Source: an uncultured Alphaproteobacteria bacterium
GTDB lineage: Bacteria > Pseudomonadota > Alphaproteobacteria > RF32 > CAG-239
Assembly: GCA_934271195.1 (NCBI GenBank)
Contig: CAKQRB010000039.1
Span: 1 to 41,335 of the forward strand
Length of the DNA: 41,335 nucleotides
Direction: 5' to 3'
Both the position numbers and the translations under genes were made by a program. This document shows, in pieces, positions 17,593 to 23,793 of this stretch. The notes under the pieces are model-generated. The model saw nothing but the letters and a program-made list of their open reading frames with translations, ran no database searches and was not told the origin of the DNA. Positions within the stretch are counted from its first letter, which is position 1; each line of letters begins with the position of its first letter.

Positions 17593-18009
17593 AGAAGAAA
17601 AAATTACCCGAGAATGACAAAATATTGAAACACCTCTTCCCGTCCGGCACGGTTTTGGTACCCTTTGCGAATAGCTTAGGTTTTGGAGCAAAAACCGAAA
17701 ATGAAGCACCTTTTCCCCCTCTTTGCTAAGAGGGAAGCGCTAAGCAAAAACAACCGCTGCTCCGGTTATTTTTGTCTGCAAGCTCTTTGGAACATCTTGG
17801 CAAGCGAGGAAAGCGTAAGCAACCGTAGCGAGCCTAGATGCCTAAGTAGGTGGGTGTTAGACCCGCCCTTTAACGAGTACTTCTTAGTCTTTGTGAAAAA
17901 GAGGAAATTAAAAGCACATTGTGTCTTCTTGCCGTCTTAGCCTTGCGCTTAGACGGCCTGTACTTTTTCACGAAAACTTAGAAAACGAGTTTAGGGCTAG
18001 CTTTTTTGT
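17593..18009. other. Non-coding stretch with nested hairpins (17893-17971)
   Basis: No convincing gene is seen. GTGAAAAAG (17893-17901) pairs with CTTTTTCAC (17963-17971), and inside it GCCGTCT (17931-17937) pairs with AGACGGC (17951-17957), so an RNA from this region would be structured. Bases 17790-17840 resemble the sequence between the two direct repeats near 830-880 (GCAAGC, AGGAAAGCG, AGCAACCG, GCGAGC), suggesting another dispersed repeat. Confidence 0.4.
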
Positions 18010-18037
18010 GCTACTTTTGTAGCATGACAAAAGTAGC
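18010..18037. repeat. Perfect 11-bp inverted repeat
   Basis: GCTACTTTTGT (18010-18020) and ACAAAAGTAGC (18027-18037) flank a six-base spacer. It borders the polypurine tract. There is no clear T-run after it, so its role is unclear. Confidence 0.7.
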
Positions 18038-18054
18038 GAAAAGAAAATCCCAAC

Positions 18055-18330
18055 TCTATGAAGAAACCAAAACCCGAAAATAAGAAAAGAAAAAGACGGC
18101 AAAAGAGAGCAAGCAGCGGAGAGTATGAGGGAGAAAGAGAGAGGAAAAAGGAAAGAGAACAAACGGGATAAGGAAGTGAGAAAAGAGAGCGAACGGGGAA
18201 GCGGAAAAGAAAAAAGACGGAGAGGAAAAAGGAAAAGAAAGTGGCGGGGAATGAGAAAGGAGAGGGAAGAGATAAAAAGAACAGTAAAAAGAGGGAAAAA
18301 TAAGAAAAGAAAACGGAGAAAAGAATAGAA
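18055..18330. other. Polypurine tract, about 275 bp
   Basis: The plus strand is almost entirely A and G across this stretch, with a few isolated pyrimidines. Open frames here on both strands are low-complexity artefacts (Lys/Arg/Glu-rich or Phe/Leu/Ser-rich) and are not annotated. It lies directly downstream of the flagellin gene, so the flagellin transcript would carry a pyrimidine-rich 3' region if termination failed. Confidence 0.7.
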
Positions 18331-18351
18331 AGGAGAGTCTCCCCTCCTTTC
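18328..18351 (-). terminator. Probable terminator of the flagellin gene
   Basis: GAAAGGAG (18328-18335) pairs with CTCCTTTC (18344-18351) nine bases beyond the flagellin stop codon. The minus strand continues CTATTCTTTTC, a moderately T-rich tail. Confidence 0.6.
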
Positions 18352-18359
18352 TGCATAAC

Positions 18360-20708
18360 CTAAAACATTTTCAAAACGCTTTGGCTGGACTGAGAAGCCA
18401 GAGAAAGCGAATTCACCGCCAGCATCTGCCTTGTCTGCAACGCCAGCATGTTTGCTCCTTCTTCGTTCATATCGGCCAGAGTCAGCTTGTCAGCCCCTTC
18501 TTCCAGAACATTAATCAGATTCTCGGTAAAATCCTGCCGCGTAGTAATAATGCTGTAATTATTTCCCAATTCTTCGGAGAAAGACCGCAACACCGACACC
18601 GCCCGCGTTAACTCCTGCACCGATTGCATAATACCTTCTTTCTCGGCCCAAGACGCCAATGACAGCCCCACTCCCTCAGACGTCATATCTCGGCCGGCAA
18701 CCTTAACAAAACTGCTGCCGTCTTCATTAAACTTCACGGTAAGATTGTTGCTCTTAAGGAGATTAACCCCCTTATAAGAGCTGTCACGAACAATACTGTC
18801 ATATTGATTAAGAATCTCATTATATCTTTGCTCATATTTATCTGCGTCAATCTGCGCAAAAGCAAAATTAACTTCATCAACACCGGCGGCCTGCACATTC
18901 GGATTCAAAGCCAGCAAAACCTCCAAATCAGCAAAATTTTCCACCCCTTCAACATCTTTATACATATTTTTTCCGGTTGACCAGCGCGTTGTCTCGGAAG
19001 CGCCGCTATAGGGATTGGAGGGATTAAAATTGTCTGTAGCCGTTGCCGAATTAAACCTTAAGTCCTTGAGATTGACAATCTTGACTGAACCGTCGTTTCC
19101 GACACCGACGACAACGCCGACAGCCTTCTTGTCGTTGGCTATATTGTCCGAAGAACTCCAAGTCTTGTCAGAATACATAACATCGCCAATTTTCGGGGCG
19201 GCTGCGCCGCCCGACACCCCGCCGGCGCCGGAAGCGCCTGCGGAAGAGTTAAAGGGAGAAAAGCAATTTTCTAAAAGCTGGAAACAGCGAACGGAATCGT
19301 TATTAACCTTATAGGTGTAGGCCCGATCGCCACTGCCCAAACAGAGGGGCCAAGAACTGTAAAGACTATTCTCGGACGACGACCAATACCATTTACTACC
19401 TATAGTTTCACCACCTAAAGTTGCAAGTGTTTTATTTATAGCATTCAAATTCGTTCTGTTAGCGCCGGTCGTACTATCCCACATTGACGTCATTTTGTCA
19501 AAATCAAAACCGTACATTTCCATCAGCTCGCCGATTGAAGGCAAATACCATGTTCCGGCGCCAAAGTCGGCATCTCCTTTTGCCACTTCAGGCGGATAAA
19601 ACTGAAAAGCCGCATTCGCCGCTGAGGCCTCTTTACCCAATTGCGCCACAATCGCCTTTGTATTGGCCTCTCCGTCAAACAAAGCAGACGCCCGATTCAT
19701 CTTACCGCCGATTGCATGCGTTTCAACACCCTGTGTCTCTCCGATAACGCCATAAGTTCTGCCGCCGGAAGCCTGCATGGCAATATTACTCACCGATACC
19801 TTGCTAGTATTCACCGCGCCGTATGTAGAGTGTGAAAAAACACCTACCAACAGACTGTCCTCTTTTCCGTTCAGATTAAAAGAAACATCGCTGATTTCCG
19901 TATTATTATAGGCGTAAATTCCGCATATTTGGTCTGTCTGTCCGGTGACATTTATCTTAACATTCTCAACCTTGCCGCCGCCATGCAGTTCCATTACGTT
20001 CAGATGACCGGTTGCCGCCGTTTTAGACTGCGAAAATTCAACATTTCTGATCGTAATGTCCTTATAGCTCAGAACAATCCGACACCACGTGCTGCCGGTA
20101 TCCGTTCCCCGCAATTTGATGTTCTCAATAACGGCGCCGGTCGCATTCGCATCATTATTTTGAATCTGATTGACCGACAATGTATGCCCGGCACCGTTAA
20201 TTGTGACATTCTTTCCGGTGATATTAAACGTCTTGCCCTTAAAATCTACGTCTTCGCCCAAAACAATCTTTGCATTGTCCTGCTCAACCAACGCCTTAAA
20301 GTCATCAAACGTCGTCTGCGAGGTCACAACCGTATAACCTTGCGCACGCAAACTCTCAACATTGTCTTTGAGGTCTAATTCAACCTTATGCGGAATATAG
20401 CCGGCTTCTGTCAATGTCTGCTCCGTTACGGAACGCATCTGCTCAACCATGTCCGATGCCGCCTCAATCCCTTCTGTCGCTGCTTTAACCGTTTGCACGG
20501 CCTGTCCCATGGAATTAAGCAAGGCATCTAAATCTCCGGCGCGATTCGACAACGACTGCGCCGTATAATAAGAAGACGGACTGTCTATTGCCGAGTTAAC
20601 CTCAAGCCCTGTAGAAAGCCGATTCTGAACAATATCCATCTGATTAGACGTCTGTTTTAACGCCAGCAAATTACTGCGCATAGACGAATTTAATGTTATC
20701 TTGCCCAT
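18360..20708 (-). CDS. DGR-diversified flagellin with inserted C-type-lectin-like domain
   Basis: The 782-residue protein is a flagellin at both ends. Residues 1-102 give D0/D1-N (INSSMRSNLLAL-like start, NRLSTGLEVNSAIDSPSSYY). Residues 612-782 give D1/D0-C (YNEILNQYDSIVRDSSYKGV, TRQDFTENLINVLEEGADKL, ANMLALQTRQMLAVNSLSLA). Between them, residues 125-325 look like a parallel beta-helix with repeated N-x-x-I motifs. Residues 330-480 match the second part of a DUF1566-type lectin fold (GTWYLPSIGEL at 385-395, YWSSSE at 441-446, SVRCFQL). A Gly/Ala/Ser linker follows (487-504), then the normally N-terminal part of that fold (KIGDVMYSDKTWSS, AVGVVVGV). The variable repeat encodes residues 441-479. 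GGAGAGAAG precedes the ATG. It is roughly twice the length of a common flagellin. Confidence 0.93.
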   Translation of the reverse strand: MGKITLNSSMRSNLLALKQTSNQMDIVQNRLSTGLEVNSAIDSPSSYYTAQSLSNRAGDLDALLNSMGQAVQTVKAATEGIEAASDMVEQMRSVTEQTLTEAGYIPHKVELDLKDNVESLRAQGYTVVTSQTTFDDFKALVEQDNAKIVLGEDVDFKGKTFNITGKNVTINGAGHTLSVNQIQNNDANATGAVIENIKLRGTDTGSTWCRIVLSYKDITIRNVEFSQSKTAATGHLNVMELHGGGKVENVKINVTGQTDQICGIYAYNNTEISDVSFNLNGKEDSLLVGVFSHSTYGAVNTSKVSVSNIAMQASGGRTYGVIGETQGVETHAIGGKMNRASALFDGEANTKAIVAQLGKEASAANAAFQFYPPEVAKGDADFGAGTWYLPSIGELMEMYGFDFDKMTSMWDSTTGANRTNLNAINKTLATLGGETIGSKWYWSSSENSLYSSWPLCLGSGDRAYTYKVNNDSVRCFQLLENCFSPFNSSAGASGAGGVSGGAAAPKIGDVMYSDKTWSSSDNIANDKKAVGVVVGVGNDGSVKIVNLKDLRFNSATATDNFNPSNPYSGASETTRWSTGKNMYKDVEGVENFADLEVLLALNPNVQAAGVDEVNFAFAQIDADKYEQRYNEILNQYDSIVRDSSYKGVNLLKSNNLTVKFNEDGSSFVKVAGRDMTSEGVGLSLASWAEKEGIMQSVQELTRAVSVLRSFSEELGNNYSIITTRQDFTENLINVLEEGADKLTLADMNEEGANMLALQTRQMLAVNSLSLASQSSQSVLKMF
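19273..19386 (-). repeat. DGR variable repeat (VR) inside the flagellin gene
   Basis: These 114 bp align without gaps to the template repeat at 23347-23460. There are 98 identities and 16 substitutions. Every substitution falls at a coding-strand adenine of the template. The substitutions change 13 codons, all at first or second positions: AAT to CTT, AAC to TAC, AAT to TGT, AAC to GCC and others. The A-poor 3' end (19273-19296 on the plus strand) is identical to TR and would hold the initiation-of-mutagenic-homology segment. Confidence 0.96.
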
Positions 20709-20828
20709 CTTCTCTCCGACAAAAAAAATATTATTCCTTGCCCGTATATAACATCTATTGAAGCTTGCTTAAATATCTTTGAACCTTTTATCCACGTATT
20801 TTTTATCCGCCTGCAACTTTTCCTCCCC
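20709..20828. other. Flagellin upstream region
   Basis: This holds the flagellin 5' leader and promoter. I looked for a flagellar sigma28-like or sigma54-like promoter and could not identify one with confidence. The rest up to 21060 is repeats R1 and R2. Confidence 0.4.
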
Positions 20829-20910
20829 GTCATCCTGAGCGGAGCGAAGGATCCAGTCAAACAAATCAGCCTTATTTATAAACTGGATTCTTCGTTGCAC
20901 TCAGAATGAC
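20829..20910. repeat. 82-bp palindromic dispersed repeat R1, copy c
   Basis: Essentially identical to copy b at 17405-17486, and followed by the same spacer and R2 repeat. Confidence 0.88.
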
Positions 20911-20926
20911 GGGGCTTTTTCTTTTC

Positions 20927-21016
20927 GTCACTCTCGGGCTTGACACGGGGATCCATCTCCTAACCGGCACCATACCTGTTTCTTTATGGATTGCCGGATC
21001 GAAGTCCGGCAATGAC
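20927..21016. repeat. 90-bp dispersed repeat R2, copy b
   Basis: Matches 17503-17592 with a few substitutions (GTCACTCTCGGG for GTCATCCCCGGG at the start). Confidence 0.85.
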
Positions 21017-21093
21017 AGAAGAAGAAAATTACTCGAGAATAACGCAGAATGACAAAAAAGGAAAAAACTTGATATATTCAATTAATGTGATAT

Positions 21094-21168
21094 AAGAAAA
21101 ACGTCCGGTGCAGCAACACCGGACGTTCTCTAACTAATGAAAGGAGTTAAACCCCTAACTTCTTCCCA
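21094..21168 (-). ncRNA. Candidate antitoxin small RNA, cassette 2
   Basis: On the minus strand the promoter is TTGACA (21199-21204), a 17-base spacer and TATTCT (21176-21181), predicting a start near 21168. An 11-bp terminator stem (21100-21110 with 21117-21127) followed by TTTTTCTTAT ends it after about 75 nt. It carries AACTCCTTTC (complement of 21139-21148), able to pair with the Shine-Dalgarno sequence of peptide 2. The terminator stem differs in sequence from cassette 1 while its position is kept, consistent with selection on RNA structure. Confidence 0.7.
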
Positions 21169-21175
21169 TGAAGTT

Positions 21176-21204
21176 AGAATAGCTTATTTTTTTACTATTG
21201 TCAA
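21176..21204 (-). promoter_or_regulatory. Sigma70 promoter of the cassette 2 small RNA
   Basis: A perfect -35 TTGACA and a -10 TATTCT are separated by 17 bases. A divergent TATAGT -10 candidate for the peptide mRNA is at 21215-21220. Confidence 0.7.
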
Positions 21205-21279
21205 CCAAAATTGATATAGTGCAAAATAAGCAAGGTTTCAACTCCTTTCCTAACTGCTCAAAAGGCTGAAAGGAAAGAT

Positions 21280-21351
21280 ATGAATATGATAGTAAAAATT
21301 ATTATCATAATCAAGTTGATACTTGATATTTTACTCACGATTTTACAATAA
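21280..21351 (+). CDS. 23-residue hydrophobic peptide, candidate type I toxin (cassette 2)
   Basis: From ATG at 21280 the frame encodes 23 residues: MNMIV, then the same 18-residue core as peptide 1 (KIIIIIKLILDILLTILQ), then TAA. The codons of the core differ at several third positions between the copies while the residues are unchanged, which supports real translation. The ribosome-binding site GAAAGGA (21268-21274) pairs with TCCTTTC (21243-21249) in the leader. An internal ATG at 21286 would give 21 residues, matching peptide 1 in length. Function as a membrane toxin is inferred from layout and composition only. Confidence 0.6.
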   Translation: MNMIVKIIIIIKLILDILLTILQ

Positions 21352-21367
21352 TTCAAGAGTAAAGGGG

Positions 21368-21393
21368 AAAGGGAGCTTATTGCTCCCTTTTCT
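21368..21393 (+). terminator. Terminator of peptide 2 mRNA
   Basis: AAAGGGAGC pairs with GCTCCCTTT around TTATT and is followed by TCTTTTCT, as in cassette 1. Confidence 0.88.
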
Positions 21394-21400
21394 TTTCTCC

Positions 21401-21482
21401 GTCATCCTGAGCGGAGCGAAGGATCCAGTCAAACAAATCAGCCTTATTTATAAACTGGATTCTTCACTCCGTTCAGAATGAC
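21401..21482. repeat. 82-bp palindromic dispersed repeat R1, copy d
   Basis: It follows directly after the cassette 2 terminator, just as another R1-like start (GTCATCCTGAGC at 17162) follows the cassette 1 terminator. The right arm reads CTTCACTCCGTTCAGAATGAC, the variant also seen in the truncated copy at 525. Confidence 0.88.
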
Positions 21483-21647
21483 GGGGCTTTTTCTTCAAAG
21501 CACTTTCTCCGTCACATCCCCGCCATAGCATCGCGGGCTCTGGGGCACCGTACAAACCGACCGCTGCCGACGTTCGGCCGCGGGTCACGAGGCACCGTAC
21601 AAACTGACGCCTCACCCGCTGGGTGCGCCACCTGCCCGTGCAGGTTT
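21483..21647. repeat. Companion repeat R3, copy b, expanded
   Basis: This GC-rich stretch repeats GCATCGCGGG and GGCACCGTACAAAC motifs seen after 17266 and 558. GAGGCACCGTACAAACTGAC-type units occur more than once within it. No gene is seen. It reaches up to the stop codon of avd. Confidence 0.55.
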
Positions 21648-21992
21648 TTAACAGCTGCTTCTTCTCCAAGCGGTTGCCTGTTTTGCAATGCTGTCCATAA
21701 TCAGACTGAGTTGCGCCAGTTTTTTTATCGGCAAAACATTCAAATCCACACACAACCGCAATTCCACTTTCAGCAGTTCAAACGCAGTCAAAAAACTGTC
21801 CAGATGCTTCCGGCGATTCTCAGCGGAAACATTCGCACCGTATAAATCCCGAAACAAAGCCAAACTGTCACGCTTCATATCTTGTCCCAAAGTATATTTA
21901 AAATCTCGCGGAAAACTGCTGCTGACCTGATAGATTTCCAACAAAAGCGAATAAGCATCGCGATAAATCGGCAACTGATTATACATTACCAT
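21648..21992 (-). CDS. avd: Avd-like DGR accessory protein (four-helix bundle)
   Basis: The 114-residue product is predicted all-helical. It has the layout of the Avd/S23-type four-helix bundle: LPIYRDAYSLLLEIYQVSSSFPRDFKYTLGQDMKRDSLALF, here given in the family order, followed by RRKHLDSFLTAFELLKVELR and KLAQLSLIMDSIAKQATAW. Confidence 0.85.
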   Translation of the reverse strand: MVMYNQLPIYRDAYSLLLEIYQVSSSFPRDFKYTLGQDMKRDSLALFRDLYGANVSAENRRKHLDSFLTAFELLKVELRLCVDLNVLPIKKLAQLSLIMDSIAKQATAWRRSSC

Positions 21993-22019
21993 TTTTTTCT
22001 CCTGTTTATTATCTGAAAA

Positions 22020-23303
22020 TTATTTTTTATTACGTTGCAAACGCCGATATTGCCTCTGCCTGCGCAATTGGCGCTTTTTCTGACCGGACGGGCAGAATCT
22101 TTTATCAACCGCAAACTTTTCCGCCCGCGGCCTGAGCTCTGAAATTTCTCCCAGAAAAGTATTATCCAGAAGCTTTAATATTTTTGAGCGCAAATTATAG
22201 GTATTATAATGCCTCATGAATCCAAGATAAGAATTAACGCTGGTAATAAAATGCGTCAGGCCGTCAAGCGTCTGTCGTACACCCCGCGCCATTTCCGGCA
22301 GTAACGAATATATTTTCCTGTACAGATTGTTCTTGGTGCGGTTACCGATATACACGCGATCAGGTTTTATAACCGCTCCGATAAATCTGACGCCCTGACT
22401 GTAATGCTGAAGATAAACTTTTTGCGGATGCAGACGAAGCTTCAGTCGGTTTTGCAAAAAATCACGAATTTTATCCCGTGCCGCCAGCAAGACTTTCTTA
22501 TCCCGATGAATCAAAACAAAATCATCAACGTACCGCCCGTAATACTCAATCTGCAATTCCTCCGTTACATACCTGTCCAGACTGTTCAGATAAAAATTAG
22601 CAAAAATCTGAGACGTCAGATTGCCGATGGGCAGACCGCAATGCCGGCTCGACCAGAAAAGACTTTTATAATATGGCAACCCGTTCCAATCAGACCTTTT
22701 GCCTTTTATCACACAGTTATCTTCCGGATTGTAAAAAACAATCTGCTTAACCAGACGCAAAATAACATACTTGTCAGGCTCATGATATTTTTCAGAAATA
22801 AATTCAAACAACATCTGATACAAAATATTCTTGTCAATACTCATAAAAAAAGACCTGATATCAAGTTTCAGAATATAACAATCCTGTGTATAAGCGGCGG
22901 AACATTCAATAATTTTCTCCTTAATGCTGCGCACGCCGAACAATGTGCCTTTACCGCTGCGGCAGCTGTAACTGTCATCAATAAACTCTTTTTCAAACAG
23001 GGAATTTAATTTTGAAATAACCAAATGATGAACAATTCTGTCCCGAAAGTCAGCGGCAAAAACCTCACGCTGAACCGGATATTTCACAATAAAGGCAATG
23101 GAACGGCCGATTTTGTATGTATTGGAATTTATTTCCTGCCAGAGACGTATAAGTTCCTGCTCAAAATTAAGTTCAAAGGCCAGAGCATTAACTGTCCGTC
23201 GCTTGGTTCTGCGACATTCGTAATATGCTTTGAAGACATCTTCAAGCGTCACCTGTCCCGACAGTACCTCGCCGGAATCTTCAAAAAGATCCGTCTGCTT
23301 CAT
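22020..23303 (-). CDS. DGR-type reverse transcriptase
   Basis: This reverse transcriptase would copy the TR-containing RNA into cDNA with errors at adenines. From the ATG at 23303 it has 427 residues; a GTG nine codons upstream (23330) is an alternative. Palm motifs are present: LKLDIRSFF with the first catalytic Asp, the DGR-typical LPIGNLTSQ, YYGRYVDDFVLIH with the YxDD site, and a basic C-terminal tail rich in Arg/Lys/Gln. The N-terminal motif AYYECRRTKRRTVNALAFE is also typical of DGR enzymes. No maturase, endonuclease or retron msr/msd features are seen. It lies 43 bp after TR and 27 bp before avd on the same strand. Confidence 0.94.
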   Translation of the reverse strand: MKQTDLFEDSGEVLSGQVTLEDVFKAYYECRRTKRRTVNALAFELNFEQELIRLWQEINSNTYKIGRSIAFIVKYPVQREVFAADFRDRIVHHLVISKLNSLFEKEFIDDSYSCRSGKGTLFGVRSIKEKIIECSAAYTQDCYILKLDIRSFFMSIDKNILYQMLFEFISEKYHEPDKYVILRLVKQIVFYNPEDNCVIKGKRSDWNGLPYYKSLFWSSRHCGLPIGNLTSQIFANFYLNSLDRYVTEELQIEYYGRYVDDFVLIHRDKKVLLAARDKIRDFLQNRLKLRLHPQKVYLQHYSQGVRFIGAVIKPDRVYIGNRTKNNLYRKIYSLLPEMARGVRQTLDGLTHFITSVNSYLGFMRHYNTYNLRSKILKLLDNTFLGEISELRPRAEKFAVDKRFCPSGQKKRQLRRQRQYRRLQRNKK

Positions 23304-23346
23304 AACAAATTTCCCAAACCGTACAAGCACTCAGATTTATTATTAA

Positions 23347-23460
23347 AAAAGCTGGAAACAGCGAACGGAATTGTTATTATCCTTATTGTTGTTGTTCCGA
23401 TTGCCACTGCCCATATTGAGGTGCCAAGAATTGTTATTACTATTCTCGGACGACGACCAA
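23347..23460 (-). repeat. DGR template repeat (TR)
   Basis: This 114-bp repeat lies upstream of the reverse transcriptase gene. Read in the flagellin frame it encodes WSSSENSNNNSW, HLNMGSGNRNNNNK, DNNNSVRCFQL. Its AAY codons at variable sites can mutate at first and second positions without making stop codons. Homology to VR ends abruptly at 23346 and 23461. It contains 35 coding-strand adenines, of which 16 differ in the present VR. It is non-coding in this location. Confidence 0.96.
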
Positions 23461-23752
23461 ACAAAACATTAGCTGTCATCACTAAAAACTAAACAACATG
23501 CGGGGCATGCTGTGGATGACCCTTTTTTAATAAAAAAACGCTCTCTTCCGACAACCGTAATCATCGAAAATCTCGCAGAATTCTGCCTGAACGGCCACAT
23601 ATGCCATTCCGATTGCCACATCCGGATATTATAGCAGCGTTAGAAGAAAAAAACCCAAAATTACAGCTTATCCACTAAAAATATATAATAAATACCAAAA
23701 CACTGCCGAAAGATTGCCGATCTGTTTTTCCAAACGGCAGCCAAAGAACAAA
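23461..23752. other. TR upstream region, probable promoter and DGR RNA 5' part
   Basis: No gene is seen. A short inverted repeat (CATGC/GCATG around 23498-23512) is present. Bases 23607-23619 repeat 13 bases of TR exactly (23395-23407). A promoter for the DGR RNA is expected here on the minus strand, but I could not assign one securely. Confidence 0.4.
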
Positions 23753-23779
23753 AAAGCCGCTGAAATTTCAGCGGCTTTT
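23753..23779 (-). terminator. Terminator downstream of the 23794-24315 gene
   Basis: AAAGCCGCTGAA pairs with TTCAGCGGCTTT, and the minus strand continues into TTTTTTGTTC. It closes the minus-strand transcript entering from the right and separates it from the DGR. Confidence 0.9.
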
Positions 23780-23793
23780 AAGTTTTTACACGT

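Noticed and set aside
17683..17940. 85-codon open frame on the plus strand
   Set aside because: It runs through dispersed-repeat-like sequence and hairpin arms, has no ribosome-binding site and no recognisable domain.
17997..18356. Phe/Leu/Ser-rich frame of 119 codons on the minus strand (and Lys/Arg-rich frames on the plus strand)
   Set aside because: They are products of the polypurine tract: low complexity, no signal for translation.
20709..20828. Flagellar sigma28-like or sigma54 promoter for the flagellin
   Set aside because: No match with acceptable spacing could be found by eye.
16822..21647. CRISPR array suggested by repeated 80-90 bp units
   Set aside because: The repeats are palindromic, far apart and irregularly spaced, and there are no cas genes.
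22020..23303. Group II intron or retron as the source of the reverse transcriptase
   Set aside because: No maturase or endonuclease domain and no msr/msd. The TR/VR adenine pattern and the Avd-like neighbour settle it as a DGR.
23300..23482. 60-codon minus-strand frame covering TR
   Set aside because: It reads TR in a frame different from that of the VR in flagellin. TR is a non-coding template in this position.
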